Source: Phaeovulum sp. (lineage in GTDB: Bacteria; Pseudomonadota; Alphaproteobacteria; Rhodobacterales; Rhodobacteraceae). Taken from it: DNA of 64,000 bases. Below, piece after piece: positions 1-9,520 of this stretch (position 1 is its first letter; the number at the start of each line of letters is the position of its first letter). The notes beneath the pieces were generated by a model, which saw only the letters and a program-made list of their open reading frames with translations, was not told the DNA's origin and ran no database searches. The translations under genes were made by a program, and so were the position numbers. The stretch is from positions 52,818 through 116,817 of the forward strand of contig NZ_JAUXPI010000045.1 of assembly GCF_030684035.1 (NCBI RefSeq). Reading direction: 5' to 3'.

Positions 1-896
1 CGAACGCCGAAAGCACCGCTGTGCGGGTTGACCCGCTGGCGAGCTATGCGCTGCCGGTCAGCGCGTGGCGTAGCGGCGAACTTCGCCTGCTGGCGCTGGA
101 GGGGCGGCTCAGCCAGGCCGCATGGCGGCTGCGCGACAGCCCCGAAAGCAGCTTGCAGATCTTGCAGGGGCTGCGCGCGCAGATCCTTGCGGCGGGCTAC
201 CAGGTCTTGTTCGAATGCGAGACAGACGGCTGCGGCGGTTTTGATTTCCGTTTTGCCATGAAGCTTCTGCCCGAGCCGGAAATGCATGTGGATCTGGGCG
301 ATTTTCGCTATCTTGCGGCGGTGCATGGCGACGGGCCGGGGGCCGAGCATCTGGCGCTGGTGGTCAGCCGCTCGACCGCGTCGGGCTTCGTGCACCTGAC
401 GCAGGTCTATCCGGCGACCGGAGCGGCGGATGCGCCGGGCGGCACCGAGCCCATGACCGCGCCGGTCGAGGTTGGACCGCTGGCGCTGCTGGAAGGCGTG
501 GAGGCCCCGACCGCCGAGGTCGCGGCACTTGCGGCGCGGCTGGAAACCTCGGGCAGCGCCGCGCTTGACGATCTTGCCTTCGAGACCGGCTCGGCGGTGC
601 TGAGCCCCGGCGGCTACCCGTCGCTGGCCGTGCTTGCGGCGTATCTGGCGGCCAACCCTTCGCGGCGGGTGGCGCTGGTCGGGCATACCGATGCGGTGGG
701 CGGGCTTGATGCCAATATCGCGCTGTCGCGCAAGCGGGCCGAGGCGGTGCGGGTGCGGCTGATCGAGGCGCATGGGGTGAACCCGGCGCAGATCAGCGCC
801 GAGGGTGCCGGATGGCTTGCGCCGCGCGCCTCGAACCTGACCGCTGCGGGACGCGCGCTGAACAGAAGGGTCGAGGTGGTTCTCACCTCGACCTGA
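1..896 (+). CDS. OmpA-family outer-membrane/peptidoglycan-binding protein (5' partial)
   Basis: The reading frame is open from the left edge, so the true start lies outside the window. The C-terminal part (about residues 185-290 of the visible protein) is an OmpA-like domain: an F-E-T-G-S-A-V-L segment, then V-G-H-T-D and the N-x-x-L-S-x-x-R-A-x-A-V helix that contacts peptidoglycan in this family. The preceding 180 residues are not a domain I can name; they contain two cysteines close together (ECETDGC). Family knowledge suggests a periplasmic or outer-membrane-anchored protein that tethers the envelope to the cell wall. The signal peptide, if any, is off the window. The gene is convergent with the LysR gene. 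Confidence 0.85.
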   Translation, partial: NAESTAVRVDPLASYALPVSAWRSGELRLLALEGRLSQAAWRLRDSPESSLQILQGLRAQILAAGYQVLFECETDGCGGFDFRFAMKLLPEPEMHVDLGDFRYLAAVHGDGPGAEHLALVVSRSTASGFVHLTQVYPATGAADAPGGTEPMTAPVEVGPLALLEGVEAPTAEVAALAARLETSGSAALDDLAFETGSAVLSPGGYPSLAVLAAYLAANPSRRVALVGHTDAVGGLDANIALSRKRAEAVRVRLIEAHGVNPAQISAEGAGWLAPRASNLTAAGRALNRRVEVVLTST

Positions 897-944
897 GTGG
901 CTGCCCGAGGGGAGCGGGCAGCGGGGAGGATCGGTTGCCGGGGG

Positions 945-1850
945 CTACCAGTTGTCGGGGCCCTTGTCGGCGAAGGTCTGTGCCAGAAAGTCGATGAAGG
1001 CGCGCACCTTGGGCTGGGTAAAGCGGCCCGGTGGATAGACCGCGTAGATACCCAGTGTTTCCATCGGCAGGCCCGGCATTGCCTCTTCGACAAGGCCCTG
1101 TTTCATCGCTTCGGCATAAAGAAAGCTGGGCAGGTAGGCGATGCCCAGACCCGCAGCGGCGGCGTGCAGCAGGCTTTGGCCATCGTTGACCGTAAGCCAG
1201 CCCGCCGAGCGCACCTGCCGCCGCTCGCCCGAGGGCGCGGTGATCTTCCAGACGTTGCCGGCGGCCTGGTTCGAGTAATGCAGCAGCTTGTGAGTGTTCA
1301 GATCGTCGATCTTTTGCGGATGGCCGTATTTGGCGAAATAGGCAGGCGCGCCGATCATCCGCTTGGCGGTTTCTGTCAGCTTGCGGGCGCGCAGCGTGCT
1401 GTCTTCCAGCTCGCCGACCCGGATCGCCATGTCGAAACCTTCCGAGATGAGCTCCACATAGCGGTTGTTCAGCACCATGTTCACGGTGATGTCGGGAAAT
1501 TCCTGCAAGAAGTTGCCAAGCACCGGCGAGAGCAGGTTGACGCCGAAATCGGTGGCCACCGAAATGCGCAAGAGCCCCGAGGGCGCGATCTGCATCGAGG
1601 TGACCAACGCATCGGCTTCGCCCGCGTCGTTGAGCACGCGGCGGGCGCGGTCGTAATAGGCCAGACCGATCTCGGTGGGGCTGACGCGCCGGGTGGTGCG
1701 GTTCAAGAGCCGCGCCCCGAGTCGCGCTTCCAGCGCCGAGACATGCTTGGACACGGCTGACTTCGAAATCCCCATTTTCTTCGCGGCATCGGTAAAGCCT
1801 CCCTGATCCACGACGGTGGCGAAGGCTTCCATTTCGGTCAGTCGATCCAT
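945..1850 (-). CDS. LysR-family transcriptional regulator
   Basis: The product is 301 residues, the usual LysR length. A winged helix-turn-helix occupies about residues 1-60 (SKSAVSKHVSALEARLGARL is the recognition region), followed by a two-lobed effector-binding domain from about residue 90. The ATG at 1850 is chosen because the conserved start M-D-R-L-T-E-M-E-A-F lies there; the frame stays open further upstream but without LysR similarity. It is divergent from the fadH-like gene at 2122, so it may control that gene and itself; this is inference from orientation. The effector is unknown. Confidence 0.9.
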   Translation of the reverse strand: MDRLTEMEAFATVVDQGGFTDAAKKMGISKSAVSKHVSALEARLGARLLNRTTRRVSPTEIGLAYYDRARRVLNDAGEADALVTSMQIAPSGLLRISVATDFGVNLLSPVLGNFLQEFPDITVNMVLNNRYVELISEGFDMAIRVGELEDSTLRARKLTETAKRMIGAPAYFAKYGHPQKIDDLNTHKLLHYSNQAAGNVWKITAPSGERRQVRSAGWLTVNDGQSLLHAAAAGLGIAYLPSFLYAEAMKQGLVEEAMPGLPMETLGIYAVYPPGRFTQPKVRAFIDFLAQTFADKGPDNW

Positions 1851-1981
1851 TGTACACCCATTCGTAACAGTACGCGCTTGCCTCGGGTATCGACGCCAAT
1901 TCGGGCGCAAATGGGGCTTGGGCGGGACAATGGCGGGGAATTTGGCGCATGACGGCGGGTCGCGCGCCTTCGCGGCGGTGC

Positions 1982-2044
1982 AGGGGGGCGCTGCCCCCCC
2001 GGCCCTGCGGGCCTCCCCCCGGGGTATTTTCGCGAAGGAGAATG
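1982..2044 (+). repeat. GGTATTT-type intergenic element, copy 1
   Basis: A G6/C7 inverted repeat (GGGGGGCGCTGCCCCCC) is followed by a C-rich block, CCCCGGGGTATTTTCGCGAA and a purine-rich tail. It lies between the LysR gene and fadH, reading toward fadH. Seven further copies occur in this window (4142, 8781, 23773, 26711, 37624, 45189, 57862). Confidence 0.7.
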
Positions 2045-2121
2045 CAGGGGCCGTGACGCCGCGTTGGGGGTGACAAGCAAGCGGGCACCGGGCAGGTTCG
2101 AAAGGAATTCGGGAGGACGCC

Positions 2122-4140
2122 ATGAGCCCTTATGCGCAGATGCTTTCGCCGCTTGATCTTGGCCATGTCGTGTTGCCCAACCGCGTGCTGATGGGCAGCA
2201 TGCACACCGGGCTGGAAGAAACCGGCGACTGGAACCGGGTGGCCGAATTCTACGCCGAGCGGGCGCGCGGCGGCGTTGGCCTGATGGTGACCGGGGGCAT
2301 GGCACCAAACCGCGAGGGCGGGGTGTTTCCCGGTGCGGCCGGGCTGTTCACGCCCGCCGACATTGCCAACCACCGGCGGGTGACGGACCGGGTGCATGCA
2401 GCGGGCGGGCGCATTGCCATGCAGATCCTGCATGCCGGGCGCTATGCCTACGGGCCGGAATGTGTTTCCGCCTCGGCGGTGAAGTCGCCGATTTCACCGT
2501 TTCAGCCGCGTGCGCTGGACGAGACGGGGATCGAGAAACAGATATCCGACATCGTCACCGCCGCGGCCCGCGCCCGCGAGGCGGGCTATGACGGGGTCGA
2601 GGTGATGGGCTCCGAGGGTTATTTCCTCAACCAGTTTCTGGTGCGCCATGTGAACCGCCGCGACGACCGCTGGGGCGGGTCTTACGAAAACCGGATGCGA
2701 CTGCCGGTCGAGGTGGTGGCGCGGGTGCGCGCCGCGGTGGGGCGTGATTTCATTCTGATCTACCGCATCAGCCTGATTGACCTCGTGCCCGATGGCTCCA
2801 GCTGGGCCGAGGTGGTGCAACTGGCGCGTGCCATCGAGGCGGCGGGGGCGAGTCTCTTGAACACCGGCATCGGCTGGCACGAGGCGCGGGTTCCCACCAT
2901 TGCCACCTCGGTGCCGCGCGCAGCCTTCACCTGGCTGACCGCGCGGCTGCGCCCAGAGGTGGGGATTCCGGTGATCGCCTCGAACCGGATCAACACGCCC
3001 GAGCTGGCCGAGAGCATTCTGGCAAGCGGCCAGGCCGATATGGTTTCGATGGCGCGGCCGTTTCTGGCCGACCCCGATTTCGTCGCCAAGGCGGCGGCGG
3101 GGCGGGCGGACGAGATTGCCCCCTGCATCGCCTGCAATCAGGCCTGCCTTGACCATACCTTTTCGGGAAAGATTTCCTCGTGCCTCGTCAACCCGCGCGC
3201 CGGGCATGAAACCGAGTTACCCGTTACTCCCGCCGCCGTGCCCAAGGCAATTGCGGTGGTGGGGGCAGGCCCGGCGGGCATGGCGGCGGCGATCACCGCC
3301 GCCGGACGCGGCCACCGGGTGACCCTGTTCGAACGCGCCGCCGAGATCGGCGGCCAGTTGACGCTGGCCCGCGAGGTGCCGGGCAAAGAGGAGTTCCGCG
3401 GCCTGGTGGGCTGGTTTGCCACCATGATCGCGCGTTCCGGGGTCACGCTCCGGCTCGGCACCGAGGCGGTGCCCGCGGCGCTGGCGGGGTTTGACGAGGT
3501 CATCATTGCCACCGGCGTCAGTGCCCGCGACCCCGGCATTGCCACCGACCCCCGGGCCTCGGTACTTGGCTACGCCGAGGTGCTGCGCGGCGCCAGGGTG
3601 GGGGCGCGGGTTGCCATTGTCGGGGCTGGCGGGATCGGCTTTGACGTGGCGGAATACCTCACCCAATCGGGCGAAAGCGCCACGCTCCACCCGGCGGAAT
3701 GGCGGCGCGAATGGGGTGTGGGCGATCCTGCGCTGAGCCCCGGCGGGCTGGCGGAGCCTGCGCCCGCGGCCCCGGCGCGCGCGGTCACCCTGTTGCAACG
3801 CAAGCCCGAGAAGCCGGGGCGCAAGCTTGGCAAGACCACCGGCTGGATCCACCGCGCGCAGCTGGCGGCGCGGGGGGTGAAGATGCTGGGTGGCGTGAAC
3901 TACGAGCGGATTGCGCCCGAGGGGCTGCATGTCAGCTTCGGTGCTGCGCGCGAAAACCCGACGCTGATCGAGGCCGACGCCGTGGTGCTTTGCGCCGGTC
4001 AGACCTCGAACCGCGGCCTCGCCGAGGCGCTCGCAGCGCTCGGTCGCCCCTGCCATATCATCGGCGGGGCCGATGTGGCGGGCGAACTGGATGCAAAACG
4101 GGCCATCGACCAGGGCACCCGCCTCGCACTTTCGCTTTAG
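2122..4140 (+). CDS. fadH: 2,4-dienoyl-CoA reductase (NADPH), FadH type
   Basis: The enzyme reduces 2,4-dienoyl-CoA during beta-oxidation of unsaturated fatty acids. The 672-residue product matches E. coli FadH in length and closely in sequence along its whole length. Residues 1-350 form an Old-Yellow-Enzyme-like TIM barrel with the FMN site. The Tyr in GSEGYFLNQF and the His in GWHEARVP correspond to the catalytic Tyr166 and His252 of E. coli. The 4Fe-4S ligands follow as C-x2-C-x3-C-x11-C near residue 335-353. A GxGxxG FAD motif (VVGAGPAGMAAA) begins near residue 377, and a second nucleotide-binding motif (IVGAGGIGFD) near residue 497. The start ATG has an upstream GGGAGG. It is divergent from a LysR gene. 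Confidence 0.95.
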   Translation: MSPYAQMLSPLDLGHVVLPNRVLMGSMHTGLEETGDWNRVAEFYAERARGGVGLMVTGGMAPNREGGVFPGAAGLFTPADIANHRRVTDRVHAAGGRIAMQILHAGRYAYGPECVSASAVKSPISPFQPRALDETGIEKQISDIVTAAARAREAGYDGVEVMGSEGYFLNQFLVRHVNRRDDRWGGSYENRMRLPVEVVARVRAAVGRDFILIYRISLIDLVPDGSSWAEVVQLARAIEAAGASLLNTGIGWHEARVPTIATSVPRAAFTWLTARLRPEVGIPVIASNRINTPELAESILASGQADMVSMARPFLADPDFVAKAAAGRADEIAPCIACNQACLDHTFSGKISSCLVNPRAGHETELPVTPAAVPKAIAVVGAGPAGMAAAITAAGRGHRVTLFERAAEIGGQLTLAREVPGKEEFRGLVGWFATMIARSGVTLRLGTEAVPAALAGFDEVIIATGVSARDPGIATDPRASVLGYAEVLRGARVGARVAIVGAGGIGFDVAEYLTQSGESATLHPAEWRREWGVGDPALSPGGLAEPAPAAPARAVTLLQRKPEKPGRKLGKTTGWIHRAQLAARGVKMLGGVNYERIAPEGLHVSFGAARENPTLIEADAVVLCAGQTSNRGLAEALAALGRPCHIIGGADVAGELDAKRAIDQGTRLALSL

Positions 4141-4141
4141 G

Positions 4142-4192
4142 CTTCTTCAACGCCCAAATACCCCACGGGGGTGCGGGGGTGTGAAACCCCCG
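4142..4192 (-). repeat. GGTATTT-type intergenic element, copy 2
   Basis: Inverted orientation: CTTCTTCAACGCCCAAATACC, then a GGGGG...CCCCC hairpin. It separates the convergent ends of fadH and the small gene ending at 4206, where the hairpin could act as a transcription stop. Confidence 0.7.
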
Positions 4193-4205
4193 CCGCGCCG
4201 GCCGA

Positions 4206-4568
4206 TCAGCTGCCCGATTCGAGGCAATGGCGGCGGAAGGCGCGTTTGAGCATGTCTAGCTCGGCGCGCAAGAGGTCAATCTCGGTGCGCAGGTCATCTT
4301 CCAGCGGCACTCCGGCGATGATCGAGAAATGCGCCAGAACTTCGCCGCTCGGGGCGTCGGTCAGCAGAAAGGTCTGCACGCCATCGTTCAGCACCTCGGG
4401 CGGGATCGGCAGGCTGAGCCGCCAGCGACCGAGGCCGTCAGCCACCGCAACCAGACCTGGAAGCGATCGTTCCAGATGACTGACCGCAAGCCCGGCGGCA
4501 TCGGGACCAAGCAGCAGCGCCTCCCAGCGACCGGCGCGGATGCGCTGCATTTCCAGCAAATAGCTCAT
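4206..4568 (-). CDS. Conserved hypothetical protein, 120 residues
   Basis: I do not recognise a family. The protein is 120 residues, soluble in appearance, with no signal peptide. The last 40 residues are strongly helical and charged (DDLRTEIDLLRAELDMLKRAF), suggesting a short coiled coil that could mediate oligomerisation. The ATG at 4568 is preferred over the GTG 12 bases upstream because AGGGGTG lies just before it. It follows the gene ending at 4577 by 8 bases, so the two are probably one transcript and may act together. Confidence 0.7.
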   Translation of the reverse strand: MSYLLEMQRIRAGRWEALLLGPDAAGLAVSHLERSLPGLVAVADGLGRWRLSLPIPPEVLNDGVQTFLLTDAPSGEVLAHFSIIAGVPLEDDLRTEIDLLRAELDMLKRAFRRHCLESGS

Positions 4569-4576
4569 GGCACCCC

Positions 4577-5350
4577 TCACAAATCGGCGCGCGGGCGGCG
4601 CGACAGGGTCAGATCACGAATCACGATCTGGTTCATTTCGGGGCCTTCGAAGATCAGGTCGATCCAGGCCTTGTCCACCCGCTTTTCGTTCATCTTGGTA
4701 TAGGCGAGATCGAACTCGACCCAGGTATCTGCTTGCTGCAGCGGCAGCTCGCGCACCAGTTGTTCGGTGTTCGGGCCGCTGCGGATGTTGAGTCGGGCAA
4801 AGATTTCCAGTGGTTTCTCGACCTCGACCAGGCAGTCGAGCCGGATCAGGTGGTTGCGCCGCAGCCCCTGCACCGCCTCGGATGGCAGATCGAGCACCAG
4901 CGACAGGAACGAGCCATCGAAGTGGAACACATCGAGCCGCAGCCCATAGGGCGCAAGGTCGGTTTCGCGGCGGTTGCGAATCTGGTGCGCGGTCAGTTCG
5001 CTTGTCGTGCAGTCGTGGAATACGGTCGCTTCATCGCCAAGCATGGCGCGGCTGGCAAGGCCCGAATGCCCGACCGGCACCACCGGGCCGCGCCAAAGCG
5101 CGGGCCGCCAGGCCCAATCGGCACCAAGCGGGCGGCGGATCGCATCTGATCCGATCAGCGGCAGGGTCAGGCGCGCATCGGCCACATGCAGCAGCCGGTC
5201 GATCTCGCGGCGGGTCTGCACCGCATCGTCGCGCAGGCTGCGCAACAGGCCAAGCCGCATCTGGCTGGCAAGCCGCGATGCGCGGCGCCAGCGCGCCAGC
5301 GCGCGGCGTTGCAGCAGGCGGTCTAGGTAAGTCTGGCTTCTGGTATCCAT
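4577..5350 (-). CDS. DUF6478-like conserved protein
   Basis: A 257-residue protein with no signal peptide or membrane segment. The N-terminal 60 residues are very rich in Arg and Leu. The C-terminal half looks like a beta-rich domain (LDVFHFDGSFLSLVLDLP, then LIRLDCLVEVEKPLEIFARLNI). I associate this pattern with a family found mainly in Rhodobacteraceae (DUF6478); this is from memory and not verified. No catalytic motif is visible and no function can be given. The start at 5350 is the first ATG; a TTG at 5371 is an alternative. It is transcribed with the following 120-residue gene. Confidence 0.65.
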   Translation of the reverse strand: MDTRSQTYLDRLLQRRALARWRRASRLASQMRLGLLRSLRDDAVQTRREIDRLLHVADARLTLPLIGSDAIRRPLGADWAWRPALWRGPVVPVGHSGLASRAMLGDEATVFHDCTTSELTAHQIRNRRETDLAPYGLRLDVFHFDGSFLSLVLDLPSEAVQGLRRNHLIRLDCLVEVEKPLEIFARLNIRSGPNTEQLVRELPLQQADTWVEFDLAYTKMNEKRVDKAWIDLIFEGPEMNQIVIRDLTLSRRPRADL

Positions 5351-5473
5351 GGTGGCCCGGTGAACGCGCAATCGTTACGCTTGCGGAAACAGTTAGCCCA
5401 AATCGTTTCAAATGCGCAAACAGCGCAAGAGGAAAATTGCCCATCCTTGTCGATCGGACCGAGGCAGGCGGCC

Positions 5474-6118
5474 TCAGCCGGACGCAGCCTGCGCATTTGC
5501 CGCCCTGAGCGCTGCGGCAAAGTCGGTTGCCAACATCTTCATCGTGGTGGAGTTGAGCGGCTCATCGGCAAGCCCGAGCACGGTCAGCGAGACGATTCGG
5601 CCGCGGATTTCCATCAATCCGCGCCAGGATCGCGCCTGCACCCGATTGGCACCCGAAGCTGCGGTGTCGGTCAACTCGATCAGCAGCACATCGCCCGCAA
5701 TCTGGCTGCGCACCACCTTGACCGTCGCCGCGTTGCCGCTGCGCGAAAGTGCCGCACGCCCGGCTTCGGAGCGGAAGTAGGTTTCAAGCTGCTTGAATGA
5801 TTTGGCCAGCGGCGCGGCACCCGGGGTTGCGGCGGTGACCGAAGCGGTCAACACCGCCTTGGCAGGCGGGCGCTCGGCCGTGGTGCTGTGCGAAAGCGAG
5901 GCGCAGCTGCCGAGCAGCACGAAGGCATCTGTTCCCGCCTCATGGCTTTGCGCGGTGTCGATGCAGAACCCGCGCGGTCCGGCAATGACCGGGCCGCCAG
6001 AGCTGAGCGCCAGCGTGGCGGGTGCCTGGCCGCCACCGAAGGACATTGCGCAGCCAGCGCCGGCAAGGCAAGCCGCGAGTGCCAGCGCCAGACGCACCTT
6101 ACTGGTCCATGTAAACAT
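5474..6118 (-). CDS. Putative lipoprotein
   Basis: The 214-residue product begins with a signal peptide (positive residues, then LALALAAC) whose lipobox LAAC puts the lipidated cysteine at about residue 17; Cys23 is an alternative. The mature part starts with a flexible Ala/Gly/Ser-rich stretch. It contains two internal Cys residues (GFCIDTAQS and LGSCASLS) that could form a disulfide in the periplasm. No named domain is evident. The ATG at 6118 lies inside the 3' end of ilvD (20-base overlap), so it is probably translated from the ilvD message. Confidence 0.75.
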   Translation of the reverse strand: MFTWTSKVRLALALAACLAGAGCAMSFGGGQAPATLALSSGGPVIAGPRGFCIDTAQSHEAGTDAFVLLGSCASLSHSTTAERPPAKAVLTASVTAATPGAAPLAKSFKQLETYFRSEAGRAALSRSGNAATVKVVRSQIAGDVLLIELTDTAASGANRVQARSWRGLMEIRGRIVSLTVLGLADEPLNSTTMKMLATDFAAALRAANAQAASG

Positions 6119-7832
6119 GGGTTTCGGCTCTGGCACCCGGATGGGTGACCGCGCCAAAACGGGTCGGGCCGACAAGCTGCGCGTATTTCCAGACAGCGCC
6201 GGTGGCGTAATCGGTTTTGCGCGGGCCTTTCCAGTCTGCCTTGCGGGCAGCAAGTTCGGCATCGGACAGCGCCACCGATATTTCGCCCTTGATCGCGTCG
6301 ATGGTGATGATGTCACCATCTTTCAGCAACGCGATCGGGCCGCCATGGGCCGCCTCGGGGCCGACATGGCCGACGCAGAAGCCGCGCGTGGCACCCGAAA
6401 AGCGGCCATCGGTGATGAGCGCCACCTTCTTGCCCATGCCCTGCCCGCTGAGCGCCGCCGTGGTGGAAAGCATTTCGCGCATGCCCGGCCCGCCTGCGGG
6501 GCCTTCGTTGCGGATGACCAGCACCTCGCCTTCCTTGTAGCTGCGCGCCTGCACCGCCTCGAAGGCGTCCTCTTCGCATTCATAGACCCGCGCGGGGCCG
6601 GTGAACACCTGTTGTGCGGGTGCCATGCCCGCGACCTTCACGATCGCGCCATCGGGGGCGATGTTGCCCTTGAGGCCGACCACACCGCCGGTAGCGGTGA
6701 TCGGTGCCGAAACCGGGTAGATCACCTTGCCGTCAGGCTCGCCCCGGATCTGATCGAGTTCCTCGCCCATCGTGCGGCCCGAAGCGGTCATGCAATCGAG
6801 ATGCATCAGCCCGGCCTTGGCGAGTTGCTTGAGCACCACCGGCACCCCGCCCGCTTCGTAAAGGTCCTTGGCCACATAATCGCCGCCGGGACGCAGGTTC
6901 ACGAAATACGGGGTGTCGTGAAAAATGTCGCAGACATCGAAGAGGTCGAAATCGATGCCGATCTCGTTGGCGATGGCGGGAAGATGCAGCCCGGCATTGG
7001 TTGAACCGCCGGTTGCGGCAACCACGCGGGCGGCGTTTTCCAAAGCCTTGCGGGTAACGATATCGCGGGCGCGGATGTTCTTCTCGATCAGGTTCATCAC
7101 CGCGACGCCGGTGGCATCGCAGAACTGATCGCGCGATTCGTAAGGTGCCGGGGCCCCTGACGAATTCAAAAGCGCAAGCCCGATCGCCTCGGATACGCAG
7201 GCCATGGTGTTGGCGGTGTACTGGCCGCCGCAGGCACCCGCCGAGGGGCAGGCCAGCTTTTCCAGAATCGCCAGTTCCGCATCGGACATCTTGCCTGCCG
7301 AATGCTGCCCGACCGCCTCGAACACATCCTGCACCACGATGTCGCGGCCATTGAGCCGACCCGGCAGGATCGAGCCACCGTAGATGAAGACCGAAGGCAC
7401 GTTGAGCCGCACCATTGCCATCATCATGCCCGGCAGCGACTTGTCGCAGCCCGCGATCCCTACCAGAGCGTCGTAGCAATGCCCGCGCATGGTCAGTTCG
7501 ACCGTATCGGCAATGGCATCGCGGCTGGGCAGCGACGAACGCATGCCCTCGTGCCCCATGGCAATACCGTCGGTGACGGTGATGGTGGTGAATTCGCGCG
7601 GCGTGCCGCCGCCCTTCTTGACACCCATCTTCACCGCCTGCGCCTGACGGTTGAGCGCGATGTTGCAGGGTGCCGCCTCGTTCCAGCAGGTGGCAACACC
7701 GACCCATGGCTGGTGAATTTCTTCCTCGGTGATGCCCATGGCGTAGAAATACGACCGGTGCGGCGCGCGCGAGGGGCCTTCGGTGACGTGGCGAGAGGGC
7801 AGGATTGATTTGTCGAAACGGCTGTTTTTCAT
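6099..7832 (-). CDS. ilvD: Dihydroxy-acid dehydratase
   Basis: It converts 2,3-dihydroxy-isovalerate and 2,3-dihydroxy-3-methylvalerate to the 2-oxo acids in branched-chain amino-acid synthesis. The product is 577 residues, consistent with the IlvD/Edd family. The three iron-sulfur cysteines are present: Cys49 ([10 protein letters not shown]), Cys129 (GIAGCDKS) and Cys201 ([14 protein letters not shown]). The C-terminal [11 protein letters not shown] signature is also intact. The start at 7832 has a GGGAGCAAG ribosome site. It is divergent from the HTD2-type gene at 7990 and overlaps the downstream lipoprotein gene. Confidence 0.96.
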   Translation of the reverse strand: MKNSRFDKSILPSRHVTEGPSRAPHRSYFYAMGITEEEIHQPWVGVATCWNEAAPCNIALNRQAQAVKMGVKKGGGTPREFTTITVTDGIAMGHEGMRSSLPSRDAIADTVELTMRGHCYDALVGIAGCDKSLPGMMMAMVRLNVPSVFIYGGSILPGRLNGRDIVVQDVFEAVGQHSAGKMSDAELAILEKLACPSAGACGGQYTANTMACVSEAIGLALLNSSGAPAPYESRDQFCDATGVAVMNLIEKNIRARDIVTRKALENAARVVAATGGSTNAGLHLPAIANEIGIDFDLFDVCDIFHDTPYFVNLRPGGDYVAKDLYEAGGVPVVLKQLAKAGLMHLDCMTASGRTMGEELDQIRGEPDGKVIYPVSAPITATGGVVGLKGNIAPDGAIVKVAGMAPAQQVFTGPARVYECEEDAFEAVQARSYKEGEVLVIRNEGPAGGPGMREMLSTTAALSGQGMGKKVALITDGRFSGATRGFCVGHVGPEAAHGGPIALLKDGDIITIDAIKGEISVALSDAELAARKADWKGPRKTDYATGAVWKYAQLVGPTRFGAVTHPGARAETHVYMDQ

Positions 7833-7989
7833 CGGCTTGCTCCCGGAATTGCTTGCCCAAGGGCAATAATGCGCCGATGCGGGCGCGGCAAGGAAGATCG
7901 CATGGCAAAAGAATTGCTGGCCCGCTCTGGTGCGGTCGCGCCGCGAGAGGCGGCTTGCAGAGCGCGGGCGGCTGCAGCAGTCTGGCGGA

Positions 7990-8781
7990 ATGCAAGAGGT
8001 GATCGGCAGAACCCGCGTCAGGCGCGACGACATCGATCCGGCCCGGGCAGAGGCGCTTGCGGCGCTGCTTGGGCGCGGGTTCGATGCGGCCGCGCCGCTG
8101 CCGCCCTTTGCGCATCAGCTGTATTTCTGGGACGCCCTTCCCGCAGCGGAACTGGGCCGCGATGGGCACCCGGCGCGGGGCGGGTTCATTCCCGACCTCG
8201 GGTTGCCACGGCGGATGTGGGCGGGTGGGCGGCTGGTGTTCGAGGCACCGCTTTATGCCGGGCAGCAGGCGGAAAAGACCACGGTGATCGAGGCGGTAAC
8301 GCGCAAGCAGGGGCGAAGCGGGCAATTGGCTTTCGTGACCCTGCGCCACGCGATTGCGCAGCGGGGCAGGCTTTGCGTGACCGAGTGGCAGGATCTGGTT
8401 TACCGCGCCGATCCGCTGCCGGGGCAGGTGGTGCCCCCGGTGCCGCAGGCTCCCGCAGGCGGCGAAGTGATGCGTTTGCGGTTTTCGCCGGTGGAGCTTT
8501 TCCGCTATTCGGCGCTGACCCTGAACGGCCACCGCATTCACTATGACCGCGACTATGCGCGCGGGGTGGAGGGCTATGGCGGGCTGGTGGTGCACGGGCC
8601 GCTTCTGGCGCAATGGCTGATGCTGATCGCCGCCGAGGCGCTGGGCGGGTTGAAGCGGTTTTCCTTCCGGGGCGTTTCGGCGGCGCTCGAGGGCGAGGAG
8701 CTGCGCTTTTGCCGCGACGGTGGGCGGCTTTGGGTGGCCGCGCAGGACGGGCGGCTATGCATGACCGCCGAAGCGGAATAG
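7990..8781 (+). CDS. HTD2/FAS1-type 3-hydroxyacyl-thioester dehydratase (mesaconyl-C4-CoA hydratase-like)
   Basis: The 263-residue protein has the double-hotdog layout of HTD2-like dehydratases. The diagnostic C-terminal motif is [20 protein letters not shown], with the catalytic His, followed by [12 protein letters not shown]. Relatives include mesaconyl-C4-CoA hydratase of the 3-hydroxypropionate cycle and mitochondrial HTD2. A hydratase/dehydratase acting on a CoA or ACP thioester is therefore likely; the precise substrate cannot be read from sequence. ATG 7990 is chosen because the conserved region starts shortly after it; an in-frame ATG at 7930 is possible. Upstream it is divergent from ilvD. 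Confidence 0.8.
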   Translation: MQEVIGRTRVRRDDIDPARAEALAALLGRGFDAAAPLPPFAHQLYFWDALPAAELGRDGHPARGGFIPDLGLPRRMWAGGRLVFEAPLYAGQQAEKTTVIEAVTRKQGRSGQLAFVTLRHAIAQRGRLCVTEWQDLVYRADPLPGQVVPPVPQAPAGGEVMRLRFSPVELFRYSALTLNGHRIHYDRDYARGVEGYGGLVVHGPLLAQWLMLIAAEALGGLKRFSFRGVSAALEGEELRFCRDGGRLWVAAQDGRLCMTAEAE

Positions 8782-8843
8782 GGGGCTTTCTGCCCCCTCT
8801 CGCGCGCCGGCGTGCGACCACCACCGAGGATATTTGGACCAGG
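8781..8843 (+). repeat. GGTATTT-type intergenic element, copy 3 (degenerate)
   Basis: GGGGGC-TTTCT-GCCCCC hairpin, then CACCGAGGATATTTGGACCAG. It is more diverged than the other copies. It sits between the HTD2-type gene and smpB and reads toward smpB; the hairpin may end the upstream transcript. Confidence 0.5.
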
Positions 8844-8915
8844 GCAAGCGCAAAGGCTGTGCGTCTGGCGCGGCATCTGGACTTGCGCGCGCGGGGCGAC
8901 TATCTCGGGGCGGTC

Positions 8916-9389
8916 ATGGCAGAAAAATCTGATCCCAATTCCAAGACCATTGCCGAAAACCGCCGGGCGCGGTTCGACTATGCCATCGAGAGCGATCTTG
9001 AGGCGGGGATCATTCTGACCGGGTCCGAGGTGAAGTCGCTGCGGATCGGGCAGAGCAACATTGCCGAAAGCTATGCCTCGGTCGAGGGTGGCGAGCTGTG
9101 GCTGATCAACAGCTATATCGCGCCCTACATGCAGGCGGGGGTCTTTGGCCACGAGCCGAGGCGGCGGCGCAAGCTGCTGGTTTCGAAGCGGGAACTTTCG
9201 CGGCTCTGGAACGCGGTGGGGCGCGAAGGCATGACGATCGTGCCGATCGTGATGTATTTCAACGCGCGCGGCCGGGTAAAGCTGAAGCTCGGCATCGCCA
9301 AGGGCAAGAAGCTGGCCGACAAGCGCGCCACCGAGGCCAAGCGCGACTGGGACCGCCAGAAGGCGCGGATCATGAAGCGGGGCGGCTAG
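8916..9389 (+). CDS. smpB: SsrA-binding protein
   Basis: SmpB binds tmRNA and brings it to stalled ribosomes for trans-translation. The 157-residue product is full length. It shows the N-terminal [14 protein letters not shown] segment, [13 protein letters not shown], the NSYIAPY strand and the basic tail [17 protein letters not shown] that folds in the decoding centre. ATG 8916 gives the usual short N-terminus. The tmRNA gene itself is not in this window. Confidence 0.96.
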   Translation: MAEKSDPNSKTIAENRRARFDYAIESDLEAGIILTGSEVKSLRIGQSNIAESYASVEGGELWLINSYIAPYMQAGVFGHEPRRRRKLLVSKRELSRLWNAVGREGMTIVPIVMYFNARGRVKLKLGIAKGKKLADKRATEAKRDWDRQKARIMKRGG

Positions 9390-9520
9390 GGGCTCCGAGT
9401 CCCGGGGTTCCTCCGTGCAGGTTTTGCCGCTGCGACAATTTGTGAGATACTTTGCCCGCCAGCGGTCAGGGGCCACCCGTCGGCGCTGCAAAAAGGCCCC
9501 GTTGGGAAGGGACAAGGTTC

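Noticed and set aside
6733..8613. 626-codon minus-strand frame overlapping ilvD and the HTD2-type gene
   Set aside because: It is out of frame with ilvD, crosses a divergent promoter gap and lacks any family signature.
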